Source: Cervus elaphus
Lineage: Eukaryota > Chordata > Mammalia > Artiodactyla > Cervidae
Assembly (NCBI RefSeq): GCF_910594005.1
Contig: NC_057834.1
Coordinates: 108,837,650 to 108,901,649, forward strand
Reading direction: 5' to 3'
Length of the DNA: 64,000 bases
The position numbers were made by a program, and so were the translations under genes. Below, one piece after another: positions 1-10,097 of the stretch (position 1 is its first letter; the number at the start of each line of letters is the position of its first letter). A model generated the notes under the pieces. That model saw nothing but the letters and a program-made list of their open reading frames with translations. It searched no databases and was not told the DNA's origin.

Positions 1-239
1 TTCTGACTCGTCCACAAAATGTGGACCAGCACAATAAGAGGGACGAGCCACAGATACTTGTTTCTTTAAGGTTTCCCACCATGTACAAGGGAAAGGAGAG
101 TTACTTTATTTCACAGTTGTTTCTGGGATTCCCACTATGGCCAGGCACTGTGTAAGGTCTAAAAATAGTGAATAAGAACAACAGTAATGGAGCTCAACCC
201 TATGGCAGTAACAACAATGGCAACCACTTGTTACGGCTA
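1..239. other. Unclassified single-copy-like sequence
   Basis: No exon, RNA gene or recognisable repeat is visible. Positions from about 125 may already be the degraded start of the adjoining antisense MIR (a 'ccaggcactgtgtaagg' string at about 140 resembles the MIR core). Confidence 0.4.
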
Positions 240-440
240 TACACCTTGGGCTCCATTAAGTATTTTATCTACCTCATCTCATTTAATCTTCACCATCATC
301 AATGAAGGATGCCTTATAATTATCCCTATAATTCAAATGAGGAGATGGTGGCAAAGAAAGTTATGAACAGTCTGGCCAAGAGTTAAGGCCACCAGTGGGT
401 CATAGACAGATGCTTTGAATCCACAGTCTGATTCTAACTG
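240..440 (-). repeat. MIR SINE, antisense, degraded
   Basis: The stretch 'atttaatcttcacc' followed by a 'tatccctataattcaaatgagg' type block and 'ccaccagtgggtcatagacag' matches, in order, the antisense MIR layout (…taatcctcac…, …cccattttacagatgagg…, …cacacagctagtaagtggcag…). It is old and heavily diverged, and its ends are approximate. Confidence 0.65.
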
Positions 441-1779
441 TGCTTTCAGAAACAGAATAAGTCATTGCAAGTGTGTTGAAATTTCCTGAGAGCATGGTGG
501 GGAACAGATAGTGGGGTAAGGAGACGATGAGTCCTTAGAACAGGAGGAACTAGCCTAGTCTGGGGGTAAGAGGAGAAAGCCAAAAGCAAAAGAGAGTGAA
601 AGGAAATTCCACGAAAAAATAGGACTAACAAAAAGAGGAAGAGGAAAGAGTGTCATGCCCAGTGAGCCTTGAAGAGCATGGAATTTTATAGGCCTAGACA
701 GACCACTGACACGAGCATTGGGACCAGAGGGAATGGCCTGGTATAAAGTGGGGTATGTAGGTCAAGAGGCAACTTAAATAGTTCTAGTAGGCTATGCTAA
801 AGATTTTTGAATTTCATCAGAGCTTAAGCCAAAGTGGAAGGTACTGTGTGAGTGTCTAGTAAGCCACTGCTGTGTGGTCCTTACTCCAAAATATGGGCTG
901 GGCCCTGTGGGAAGCTGTCTAAACAGGTACTCCCTTTTCTGTCCCACTTTCTTGTTTTCAAGATATGGGCACATGATTATTGCTTGACAAGGAATGTAAA
1001 TGGAAGTAATGTATATTGCGTCCAGACTGGGGGTGTGAAGAAGCAGGTATGCCTTCTCCGGTTTCTTTTGATGTCTCTGCTTCCTCCAGGTAACCCTGAG
1101 TCACAAGGCGGAAGGAGCCTGGGTCCCTCACTCACCATGGGGCTCATAGCTCCATGAGGGTGGGACTGCTGTGTGCCTGAGAAATGAACTTCTACAGGCT
1201 TAAGCCGCTGAAGTGTTGAACTGTATTTGAGACAGTAGGTAGCATGAGGATAACTAATTATAGGGACTTGATTTGTATTCTAAAGGGATTACTCTTAGCA
1301 CTGTAGAAAGAGTGGAGAAGAGCAAGATGGGATTGGAAGACCCATGGTCCAGGTGAGTAACAATGGGCGCTTAGACCATTCCTAAGATTCTAGCAGCCCT
1401 GTGCTCCATGGCAAGACTTTAAATCTTCAGTCCAATGGTACACGAAGCAGAGGGAGTGATTGCAAAAGATGTCAAATTCCATTTTTCCAGAGGACTTCTA
1501 GGTATTTTACATTTATGTGGTGTTTACTTCCATGATTCACATGAAAGCATTGTTACCTGAAACCATGACAAAGCATTGTTTCATTAGAAATAAGCAAGGA
1601 AGGAATTGGATACAGGGCAGATAATTGTGAAGTAAGATTACTCATCCCAAATCCACTGCTGGGGCTTCACCAACCTATGTACTCTGACATGACTACTTGG
1701 TGGTTATGAGCTCAGGATCCAAGGCCGGACAGATCTGGTGGATCTGAGTCCCTCCCTCAGCTGATTGTTGCCTCTGGGT
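441..1779. other. About 1.3 kb with no recognisable element
   Basis: I see no repeat of a family I recognise, no CpG-rich patch and no convincing coding exon. The open frames here (for example one of about 100 codons on the plus strand at 852-1157) have no family resemblance and begin and end within ordinary-composition DNA. I read the stretch as neutral intergenic or intronic sequence. Confidence 0.5.
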
Positions 1780-1940
1780 TTTCTGCACCTTACAGGGTCT
1801 CAGGTTCAGTTTTATCAATGGCACTATGAGGATAATACTAGCACCTGCCTCATGGGGTTGCTGTAAGGATGAAAGCTCTTAGTCAAAACCATGTTGCACA
1901 GGTAAGACTCAATAAGCAGAAGTGGTCATTATGTTATTGT
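1780..1940 (+). repeat. MIR SINE, sense, 3' half
   Basis: The segment reads 'caggttcagttttatc', then 'actatgaggataatactagcacctgcctcatggggttg' like spacing, then 'taagactcaataagcag'. This is the MIR order (cctcagtttcctcatctg / gataataatagtacctacctcatagggttg / taagcgctcaataaatg). Confidence 0.75.
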
Positions 1941-1998
1941 TACCACTATCCCATTATGGAAAGACTTACTGAGCCCTGCCTTTACCTCTTTAGTCTCT

Positions 1999-2166
1999 CT
2001 CTCTTTTTATAGTTATGACATACAGGGCCTTTAGTTGCAGCTAAGAATGCAACTAGTTCATAGGAACTAGTTCCATGTGGGATCTAATTCCCTGACCAGG
2101 GACTGAATTAGGCCCCCTTGCATTGGGAATGTGAAGTCTTAGCCACTGAACCATCAGGGAAGTCCC
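1999..2166 (-). repeat. CHR-type tRNA-derived SINE, antisense
   Basis: The block 'gggatctaattccctgacc' followed by 'cttagccactgaaccatcag' and 'ggaagtccc' is the reverse complement of the cetartiodactyl CHR SINE head (A/B-box tRNA-Glu-like region). A near-perfect 10-bp duplication (tttagtctct at 1989-1998, ttcagtctct at 2167-2176) flanks it and fixes the ends. It interrupts the L2/T-rich sequence on either side. Confidence 0.75.
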
Positions 2167-2522
2167 TTCAGTCTCTTATTATTAATAGCCCTTCTACTTT
2201 CTTCTCCAGAAAGGGAGTCTTCTTTCTCAACCTCCACCTGGCTTATTCTGGCCCATTCAGATTTCTACCAACCTCAGACAGTGCCCAGCCCTGCCACTTT
2301 CCTGCCTTGCTTTACTTTTTCTCCCTAGCACACATTGCTGCTGATATTATATATGTCTTCCTTGATGTATTGATGTTCTGTCTCATTCCACTGGAATGTG
2401 AGCTCTATGAAAGCAGGGATTTTATCTCTCGCTTGCAGCTGTATCTCCAACATCTAGAATAGTGTCTGCCATGGAGTGGGAGCCCAGTACGCATTTGATG
2501 AATATGTAGACGAATAAATGAC
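2167..2522 (+). repeat. L2 LINE 3' end, sense
   Basis: The stretch holds the L2 3'-UTR order: cttatt…gccttgctttactttttc, 'cattccactggaatgtgagctc', 'gaaagcagggattttatctc', 'gtatctccaacatctagaat', and a terminal 'gaatatgtagacgaataaatga'. These correspond to L2 consensus blocks ending in ctcaataaat…gaatgaatga. An apparent 115-codon frame across it (2118-2462) is not a gene. Confidence 0.85.
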
Positions 2523-2934
2523 GATTTTATCACATGTGCACTATGTTCCAAGTCCTAGCTTGACTTCAGATCTTTCTGTTTCCTTTTTCCTCAGTGCTGC
2601 CCTAGTGGATCATTTGTCAGTCCGTAGCTGTGTACAAATTTATTCTTTTTCTCTTCTCTAAAAGGGCTGCCCCACCCCCTCCCCTGCCCCACACCATGTC
2701 CAGTTCCTAACCTGCTTCCATAGAAACCCTGAAACAAAGACTCTGCAGCCTTCCCAGAAAGGGTGACAGACCCTGTCTTGAGTGCCTGGCGGTTCCCTAT
2801 AGTATTCAGTGCTGAGGCTGCAGAATTTACATGCTTTCATATCACCTGAGTTATCAAAGCCTACAGACTAGAATTATGGCTCAAAAAACTGCACTGGACC
2901 ACAGGGCCATCTTGTTATGTGATCACATGCTTCC
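2523..2934. other. Unclassified sequence
   Basis: A pyrimidine-rich segment near 2660-2690 and otherwise plain sequence. I see no exon or repeat of a family I recognise. Confidence 0.4.
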
Positions 2935-3867
2935 AGCAAAAAAGTGATAACAGGCTTATTGAGGTATAATTGGTACATAATAAATATACATGTTTAAAGT
3001 GTACAATTTGATGAGTTTTGACATATGCATCCACCTGTGAAACCATCACCATAATTAAGATAATCAACATTTTCATCAAAGCCCCAAATTTCCTTATGCT
3101 CCTTTATAGCCTAACTTCCCTCATTTCAACCCCCCACACATAGTTCCCATACCCAGGCAACCTCAGGTTTGGTATCTGTCACTCCAGTTGCTTTGCCTTT
3201 TCTATAATTTTATATAAATGGGATCTTACAGTATAAAGTCTTTGGATTCTTTCTTTCACTCTAGTTATTTTGACATTCATTCATTCATGCAGTCAAGTCT
3301 ATCAGTGGTTTGTTCCTATTTATTGTTGATCAGCATTCCACTGTTTGGATATACCACATTCGTTCAGCTGCTCAACTGTTAACTACTTGGTCAGTTCCTT
3401 GTTTCTGGTTATAACCCATAAAGTTACTGTGAACATTTGTATAATGTCTTTGTGTCGGTATATGCTTTCGTTTTCCTTGGGCAAATACCTAAAAGTGGGA
3501 TTGCTGGTTGTATGATACGTGTATGTTTACCTTTCAAAGAAATAGGTGAACTCTTCTTTCTACACTGGTCGTACAGTTTTGTAGTCCTACCAGCAGTGTA
3601 TGTGAGTTGCAATTGTTCTTTATGCTTGCCAACCCTTGGTATGGTTAGTCTGTTTATTCTTTTTACTCTTACTTTAGTGGGTTCTCATGGTATCTTATGC
3701 TTTTAACTTGCAGCTCCTTAATAGTGAATGATTTTTCACATGTGCTTGTCATTTTTATCTTTTCTTTGGTGGAGATTATGATGTTATCTTATTTTTGAGT
3801 GGTAAGAATTTTTATATATTCCAGAAAGAAGCTCTTTGTCAGATAAACCTTTTATGGATATTTTCTT
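2935..3867 (-). repeat. Old mammalian L1 (L1M-type), antisense; first half
   Basis: The region reads as the reverse complement of an L1 3' portion: 'gaggtataattggtac', 'gaaaccatcaccataattaag', 'agcattccactgtttgg', 'aaatacctaaaagtggg', 'attgctggttgtatgat', 'cagcagtgtatgtgag' and 'ctctttgtcagata' occur in the expected order. It continues at 4839 after a younger L1 insertion, so the two halves are one element. Confidence 0.8.
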
Positions 3868-4078
3868 TTTATTTATTTTTATTTTCCCCTTTGTTTTATG
3901 TCATTTTTCAGCTTAATTTTTTAAATTTTATATTGAATTGTGATTGATTTACAATGTTGTGTTAGGTTCAGGTATAGAGCAAAGTGATTCAGTTTTACAT
4001 GTACATGTATCTATTCTTTTTCAGATTCTTTTCCAGTATAGGTTAGTATGAAATACTGAATAGAGTTCCCTATGCTAT

Positions 4079-4301
4079 GGGCTTCCCAGGTGGCACTGGA
4101 GGTAAAGAACCTGCCTGCCAATGCAGGTTAGCTGTAAGAGACACAGGTTCAATCCCTGGGTTGGGAAGATCCGCTGGAGGAGGAAATGGCAACCCACTCT
4201 AGTATTCTTGCCTGTAAAATCCCATGAACAGAGGAGCCTGGTAGGCTACAGTCATAGGTTGCAAAGAGTTGGACGTGACTGAGCAGCTGAGCGCACACAC
4301 A
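4079..4301 (+). repeat. BovA SINE, sense
   Basis: It starts 'gggcttcccaggtggc' and contains 'ggttgggaagatcc', 'ggcaacccactctagtattc' and a degraded 'gagttggacgtgactgagc' tail. It is exactly flanked by the 9-bp duplication ctatgctat (4070-4078 and 4302-4310). The copy carries a short insertion after the 'aatgcagg' motif. Confidence 0.95.
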
Positions 4302-4346
4302 CTATGCTATATAGTAGGTCCCCGCTGATTATTCTGTTTTATATGT

Positions 4347-4543
4347 AGTGTTAGCTGCTCAGTCATGTCTGACTCTTTGCGACCCCATGGACTGTAGTCC
4401 ACCAGGCTCCTCTGTCCATGGGATTCTCCAGGCAAGAATACTGGAATGGGTTGCCGTCCTCCAGGGGATCTTCCCAACCCAGGGATTGAACCCGGGTCTT
4501 CTTCATTGCAGGCAAGCTCTTCACCATTTGAGCTACAGGGAAG
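4347..4543 (-). repeat. BovA SINE, antisense
   Basis: It reads 'gctgctcagtcatgtctgac' through 'gatcttcccaacccaggg' to 'gagctacagggaag', the reverse complement of BovA. Imperfect flanking copies of ttttat…tagtg (before 4347 and at about 4556-4573) suggest the target duplication. This is the second SINE within 300 bp in the same L1 3' end. Confidence 0.93.
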
Positions 4544-4580
4544 ACCTTTTTATATATTTTATGTATAGTAGTGTGTTTAT

Positions 4581-4750
4581 CCCTGGAGGAGAAAATGGCA
4601 ACCAGTATCTTGCCATGATGATGATATCTTGCCATTATGATGAATGATCCAGTATTCTTGCCTGGAAAATTCCGTGGACAGAAGAGCCACGTGGGCTACA
4701 GTCCATGGGTTCCCAAAGAGTCGGACACGACTGAGCACACACACACACTC
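4581..4750 (+). repeat. BovA SINE, sense, 5'-truncated with internal disorder
   Basis: The copy begins at the 'ggaggagaaaatggcaacc' segment and ends 'gtcggacacgactgagc' plus a short CA tail. It is flanked by a perfect 11-bp duplication agtgtgtttat (4570-4580, 4751-4761). About 35 bp of extra 'cttgcca…gatgatg' sequence interrupts it after 4608 and is not part of BovA. Confidence 0.92.
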
Positions 4751-4838
4751 AGTGTGTTTATGTTAATCCCAAACTCCTAATTTATCCCTTCTGTCCCCCT
4801 GCCTTTCCCCTTTGGTAACCATTAAGTTTGTTTTTCTT

Positions 4839-4905
4839 CCAGTCTGTGACTTGCCTTTTTCGTCTCCTTTCCAAGTTCCCTGAGTGGGGCAATTTTCTTG
4901 CCTTC
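4839..4905 (-). repeat. Old L1, antisense; second half
   Basis: The string 'ccagtctgtgacttgcc' directly continues the old L1 interrupted at 3867 (L1 antisense reads …atattttct(c)ccagtctgtggcttgcc…). Little of it remains. Confidence 0.6.
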
Positions 4906-5029
4906 CCTTGCATATTGCTAGAAACTAGAATACAACAGTCTTATATATTGAAAATATTCAGTAAATTTCAGTGTAATGAATGAAACAAGTCCCAACTTTA
5001 AATACTTCAAGCCAGGCCTGTGAAAGGTG

Positions 5030-5170
5030 GCTTTGTTTCCTCAATTTTCCAGTCTGTAAAGTTAAGATAACAGCAAATTGAGTGGATTGTTTGCAGAATT
5101 GAGTAAATGTGAATAGATTTCTTTGACCAATGCTAGGAATAGAGTAAGAGTTCAATAAGAATTAGCATTA
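5030..5170 (+). repeat. MIR SINE, sense, degraded
   Basis: 'tttcctcaattttccagtc', 'gtaaagttaagataacag' and a terminal 'gagttcaataagaattagc' fit the 3' half of MIR (cctcagtttcctcatctgtaaaatg…/…gctcaataaatgttag). It is diverged and the ends are approximate. Confidence 0.5.
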
Positions 5171-5624
5171 TTTTATGCTGTTGTCCTAGGGAGGAGAAGT
5201 GGGGCCAAAGGGTTGAAATCAGAGGGAAGCAGATTGTCTCAGTTTAGTGAATTGTTTTCCATTGCTGTCTAATAAATGGAGTGAAATAAATGGCCATATG
5301 AGCTTTTGGGCTGCCCGTCACTGAGAGCATTTAAGCAGAGAGCAAATAACCATTTGGCCAACTTCTAGAAGAGAAGATTGCTATCTTGAGGAAAATCCTG
5401 AGCTTCTGTGTGTCTCTGGTTGCTAAAAAATGTTTCACTCCTGGTAAAAAATAATGGTAGTAATAATAGCAACTTGGTATTCTATATATATATATATCTT
5501 GTAAAATAAGCAGCATATTATAATGTATAATATAGTGTTTATATACATGTCTACTTATATTATACATGATATACATAATAAATAATGTACATTATATAAT
5601 TATTAAGGATATACTGTTGTGCTA
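5171..5624. other. Unclassified, AT-rich in its second half
   Basis: No gene is visible. From about 5478 to 5615 the sequence is an impure TA/ATAT-rich tract with a short pure (TA)n near 5482-5497. Confidence 0.5.
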
Positions 5625-5815
5625 AGAAATCTCACAACAACCACCTAAGCTAACAGTGACTATCATCTCTATTTGATCGATGAGCAAAATAGACTCAGAC
5701 ACGGTAAATAACTTGCTCCATCATAACACAGAACGTGGCGAAGCAAATTTCTGAGTGTGGGCATGTTTGAGTTAAGTCCACGCTCGCAGCTCAGGTACTC
5801 TGTGCCCATCGTCCT
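5625..5815 (-). repeat. MIR SINE, antisense
   Basis: 'aaatctcacaacaacc', 'tatttgatcgatgagcaaaatagactcag', 'ggtaaataacttgctcc', 'cacagaacgtggcgaagc' and 'ctgagtgtgggcatgtttgag' follow the antisense MIR order closely. Confidence 0.75.
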
Positions 5816-5941
5816 TCTACTTAGTCACAGCCAAGTGCTGCTGAAAGAAAAGGCTGCTCAGTACCTTGCATCCCCACACTGCCCCATCCTCACTGAAGCA
5901 TGTCTCTGAGCCAATGGGAATAAGTGTTTGGGTCTTGGTCC

Positions 5942-6175
5942 AGGGCTGCCTATCTAGGCCGTCTGCCAGTGCAGGAGACGTAAGGGACATGGGTTCGATC
6001 CCTGGGTTGGAAATAGGCCCTGGAGGAGGACATGGCAACCTACTCCAGTATTCTTGCCTGGAGAATCCCATGGACAGAGGAGCCTGGCTGGCTACAATCC
6101 ATAGGGTTGCAAAGAGTCGGACACCAAGTGAAGTGACTTAGCATGCATGCATGCATGTACATACACTAGGGCTGC
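5942..6175 (+). repeat. BovA SINE, sense, with target duplication
   Basis: The body contains 'ccagtgcaggagac', 'gggttcgatccctgggttgg' (B-box-like), 'tactccagtattcttgcc' and 'gcaaagagtcggacacc'. A perfect 8-bp agggctgc lies at 5942-5949 and 6168-6175. The tail is a (GCAT)n run at about 6141-6157 instead of poly-A. Confidence 0.88.
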
Positions 6176-7057
6176 AGGATTCTCCTCTGTTGGCTCAGCA
6201 GGTCACCCAGAAGTGGCCTGAGACAGGACCAGGTCAGCCACCTGGCTTGCTCTCCACCAGGCACAAACAGCTTCCTAGGGGAATGACACTCACCATCTCC
6301 AGTTGGAACAGGCCTTTGCTGGGCTTTTTCTTCTGGCATATGGAGTGTTTATTTGTTTTGGAAGTCCTTACAAGTGGCAGCTTTCTCACACGGCAGTAGG
6401 GAATATCCCCGTTTGGTGCTTGTCCGTCCAGCATACCATATTTATGCTGTCACTGCAAAGCTGTTGGACCCTGGATCTTAATCATCCAAAGATACTTCCG
6501 TGGCTTTTCAAAACCAGGCACGGTCTTCTGAAAATGAATGCCTGCCTCACCACCATCCTGATTACCCGCTCCTGCTGGCAAGATATCTATGAGGATATTT
6601 ACCAGATTGTGCCAAACAGACGTTACCTAGCAACCAGCAGGAGCGGCTGGGTGCACCCTTGTGTTCTAAACACTGTGCGATTCTTTAGGCCTTTTGGATA
6701 CAATGGAGAATAAAAGCAGCCTTGAGGCTTTGGACTCTGACACTCCTTTGTGCAGCCCTGACTGGCTGACTCCTATGACCTTGCGCAAGTTGCCTAAAAT
6801 CGAAGAGCCTCAGTTTTCTGATCTAGAGAATGGAGAACAATAACACTACCTACTTCATGCTAATGTTCTGAACAAAATGGATGAATGTAATACATGAAAA
6901 TAAAATATTACAAGGGACAATATTCTGTATTAAATAGATATTCAACAAATATTACTTCCCTTCAAAATACCTTTTTTTTTTCTGTGCTGCATTTGATAAA
7001 AATACAAATTTAAGCATGTGAAGGATCAGAATCTAGTTACTTCTTCCCCTTCCTTGA
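6176..7057. other. Non-repetitive segment containing an X-box-like motif
   Basis: I recognise no repeat here. A 13-bp imperfect palindrome GTTACCTAGCAAC occurs at 6622-6634 (see findings). The 136-codon open frame at 6303-6713 has no family resemblance and I do not call it a gene. A short T run sits at about 6971-6980. Confidence 0.5.
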
Positions 7058-7302
7058 ATGAAAGTGCAAGTGAAATTCTCTCAGTCGTGTCCAACCTTTG
7101 TGACGCCTTGGACTATAAACTGCCAGGCTCCTCTGTCCATAGAATTCTCCTGCCAGGCTCCTCTGTCCATGGAATTCTCCAGGCCAGAATACTGGAGTGG
7201 GCAGCCATTCCCTTCTCCAGGAGATCTTCCCAATCTAGGCATCAAACCCAGGTCTCTTGCATTGCAGACAGATTCTTTACCATCTGAGCCACCAGGGAAG
7301 TT
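7058..7302 (-). repeat. BovA/Bov-tA SINE, antisense, with internal 30-bp tandem duplication
   Basis: It reads from 'gtgaaattctctcagtcgtg' to 'gagccaccagggaag', the reverse complement of BovA. A 30-bp unit (7121-7150) is repeated immediately (7151-7180) with one mismatch, which is not part of the family consensus. Confidence 0.93.
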
Positions 7303-7899
7303 CTTCCTTTATTTGATGACACAGTAAATCACTGTGTCCTTGAGGAAGTCTCTTAACTTCTCTTTGAAATATTTTCCTTGTTTGAATTATGGGGATGATA
7401 ATAAATGTTGTTCTGGAATGCAGTTGAAAACAGTGATATGAAAAAGCTCTGAATATCAGAATATGATTGCAGCAGGTAAACTAAATATACTGCTGGTGTT
7501 CTATTTAATTGAAGAGAGGTTAGCACACTAGAAGGCTGACTAGGCTGACTAGACACCTTTATTTTAACAGTAGTTTTTATCTTCATCCATGTATGGCCCT
7601 GGTATTCATATTGGTGAGATGGATATTTGAAATTGTGTTGAAGCTTATCTACCCAACTCCCTTATTTATTTTCACTTTAATCTCTGTGTTGGTTTCAGGA
7701 GATGTATTCCCAATACAAATACCAGAAGAACTCATTGCCAGGGCTAATAAAGGTGTTCCAGAGGACATAGTTGTACTAGTTAGCTTGGAGAAACCAAAGG
7801 CAGAATGACCCAAAGGACAAATGTGAATTATGTAGCATTATGCAAAGTATTGGAGCAAAGTAGACATGGCTTAAAGACCCTCTGGTCTACTACTTCTTA
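7303..7899. other. Unclassified sequence
   Basis: No repeat I can name. A 71-codon frame with a hydrophobic N-terminus is open at 7593-7808, but nothing (codon bias, splice context, homology I know) supports it as a gene. Confidence 0.4.
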
Positions 7900-8020
7900 G
7901 CTCTGAGGACTTGAATAAATCATTTACCTCAGTAAGCCTCAGTTTTCACATCTGTAAAGTGGATGTTGTATGACTTAACTTCTAGGATTGTTGAAAGAAT
8001 GAGAGTAGTGAATATAAAGT
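7900..8020 (+). repeat. MIR SINE, sense fragment
   Basis: 'gacttgaataaatcatttacc', 'cctcagttttcacatctg' and 'gtaaagtggatgttg' match MIR (gacctt…aagttacttaacc / cctcagtttcctcatctg / taaaatggg). It is followed by a short imperfect repetition of 'gtgaatataaa' at about 8010-8065. Confidence 0.7.
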
Positions 8021-8101
8021 GAATATATATAAAGTGAATATAAAGTAGTGACTATAAAGGGAGTAGTGAATATTAAGTTGATTGGCATATAGAATATATA
8101 A

Positions 8102-9066
8102 CTGGACATGGAACAATACTCTGCTTCCAAATAGGAAAAGGAGTACGTCAAGGCTGTATATGGTCACCCTGCTTATTTAACTTATATGCAGAGTACATCA
8201 TGAGACACGCTGGTCTGGAGGAAGCACAAGCTGGAATCAAAATTGTTGGGAGAAATATCAATAATGTCAGATATGCAGATGACACCACCCTTATGGCAGA
8301 AAGTAAAGAGGAACTAAAGAGCCTCTTGATGAAAGTGAAAGAGGAAAGTGAAAAAGTTGGCTTAAAGCTCAACATTCAGAAAACTAAGATCATGGCATCC
8401 AGTCCCATCACTTCATGGGAAATAGATGGGGAAACAGTGGAAACAGCGGCTGACTTTATTTTGGGGGGCTCCAAAATCACTGCAGATGATGATCGCAGCC
8501 ATGAAATTAAAAGATGCTTGCTCCTTGGAAGGAAAGTTATGACCAACCTAGAGAGCATATTAAAAAGCAAAGACATTACTTTGTCAACAAAGGTCTGTCT
8601 AGTCAAGGCTATGGTTTTTCCAGTAGTCATGTATGGAGAGTCACTACTCTCAGTAGTGAGAGTTGGGCTATAAAGAAAGCTGAGTGCCGAAGAATTGATG
8701 CTTTTGAACTGTGGTGTTGGAGAAGACTCTTGAGACTCCCTTGGACTTCAAGGAAATCAACCAGTGCATCCTAAAGGAGATCAGTCCTGGGTGTTCATTG
8801 GAAGCACTGATGTTGAAGCTGAAACTCCAATACTTTGGCCACCTGATGCGAAGAGCTGACTCATTGGAAAAGACCCTGATGCTGGGGAACATTGAGGGCA
8901 GGAGGAGAAGGGGACGATGGAGGATGAGATGGTTGGATGGCGTCACTGACTCAATGGACATGGGTTTGGGTGGACTCCGAGAGTTGGTGATGGACAGGGA
9001 GGCCTGGCGTGCTGCGGTTCATGGGGTCGCAAAGAGTCGGACACGACTGAGTGACTGAACTAAACT
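8102..9066 (+). mobile_element. BovB (RTE-clade) LINE, sense, 5'-truncated
   Basis: About 965 bp of the BovB 3' region: a reverse-transcriptase segment, the downstream C-terminal part and the 3' end 'gcaaagagtcggacacgact' with a short 'ctgaactaaactgaa' repeat tail. The element lacks its 5' part (endonuclease and first RT blocks). A possible short target duplication gaatat (about 8092 and 9068) is weak. Confidence 0.95.
8104..9058 (+). pseudogene. BovB reverse-transcriptase ORF remnant
   Basis: This is the C-terminal part of the BovB ORF2 protein, a non-LTR reverse transcriptase that copies element RNA at a nicked chromosomal target. The frame ending at 8673 shows an RQGC…SP…LFNLYAE block just before 8200 (RT 'QG-SP' motif) and RYADDTTLMAE at about residues 25-35 counted from the Met at 8200 (catalytic YADD). 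Near 8640 a quasi-palindromic insertion shifts the frame. The rest (VLEKTLETPL… to HGVAKSRTRLSD) continues in another frame at 8711-9058. With no endonuclease domain and a frameshift it cannot encode an active enzyme. The catalytic YADD is nevertheless intact, the only copy in the window where I see it. Confidence 0.93.
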
Positions 9067-10097
9067 GAATATGCACTAAATGCAATATTAATAATAGTGA
9101 TAGTAACTATAATTGAGCACAAAAGTAGAGCAGAGGAACAGTTCCAAATGTTTGGTCTAAGCAGCAAATATGAATAAATTAAAAGGAAATAAATGTGGGA
9201 ATCGAGAGGCAGGGGAATGAGAAATATGTCAGCAAGTGAACTGATGGAGATAAATAAATTGGAGTCCAGGTCAGGAAGAGGGTCCAAGTTTTGGGGTCCC
9301 AGTTAAATGACACAGAGCAGGACAGACATGTCAGCCGCTGAGGGAAGACTTGTCCTCGTGTCTTTGCCTTTACAGGCCATCTTTTTCTCTGTCAGGACTC
9401 AAATGACAACCCCCTGCAGAAGTGCCTGATGGAACAAATAGTTTGTTAGCTAGAGAGGAGGCTAGGATGCTCCAGGCAGAGGGTTCTGACCGATGACAGG
9501 TCTGCATTCCACATTTGGAATCACAACTCTTGAATGTCAGGGAGTGGGATTTCCCTTAAGAGTTGCCCATGTGACTAAGTACCCATCAGGTTAGTGGGGT
9601 GAACAGTTACCCCAAATTCAGTTTATTCTTAATCAGGTAACATCTCTGCATATCTAAGATGACTTTTGGCCATTGTCTCTCTGACTTCTTACGTCAGGGA
9701 GACCAATCTGAAGGAGTTGGTCGAAGCAAAGATGGAGAGAACTTGAAATGAATTTTGTCCGTCATTCAGTCCTAAGTCTCAGGTTCCTGGCTGGATTGGC
9801 TACTGCAGCCAGCCCCAGGAAGCATCTGGCATAAGTTAGGTCCAGCAGCTCAAACTAGAGATGTGTGTCAATGAAAACTTCAGAGAGAGTGGCTTTCTTC
9901 TGTTACATATGAGCACCAATTATCATCTATCCACATCACAAAGCTTTGGGAACTCACAGAGCATCAAGATAAACACTGCCCATAGGTGCCTTACGTTGCA
10001 GTAGCTGGTCTAAGAAAAGTGGTTCAGAGTTCATCTGTACAGATAGTTAGTTGTCTTTTTAGTTCTGCTAAGTCAGGCAGGTTTTTGAATCCACTAC
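9067..10097. other. About 1 kb unclassified sequence
   Basis: No repeat, exon or RNA gene is recognisable. Composition is ordinary. The short frames are chance-length. Confidence 0.45.

Larger units (their letters stand above)
3868..4831 (-). repeat. Younger L1 3' end, antisense, nested in old L1
   Basis: It opens with a T-rich tract (the antisense poly-A) and then reads 'tgatttacaatgttgtgtta', 'gagcaaagtgattcag' and 'agagttccctatgctat', the antisense 3' end of artiodactyl L1. A 7-bp ttttctt repeat at 3861-3867 and 4832-4838 is the likely target duplication. Three SINEs later landed inside it (4079-4301, 4347-4543, 4581-4750). Confidence 0.75.

Noticed and set aside
2118..2462. 115-codon plus-strand frame
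   Set aside because: Lies across an L2 3' UTR and a CHR SINE end, both non-coding.
4079..4301. tRNA-like A/B-box sequences in the SINEs
   Set aside because: They are the tRNA-Glu-derived heads of Bov-tA/BovA, degraded and embedded in SINEs with target duplications, not functional tRNA genes.
6303..6713. 136-codon plus-strand frame
   Set aside because: No domain, no recognisable homologue, no splice context. Length is within what chance gives in 64 kb over six frames.
7593..7808. Small hydrophobic 71-codon frame resembling a membrane peptide
   Set aside because: Hydrophobicity follows from T-rich sequence. No conserved context or start signal supports it.
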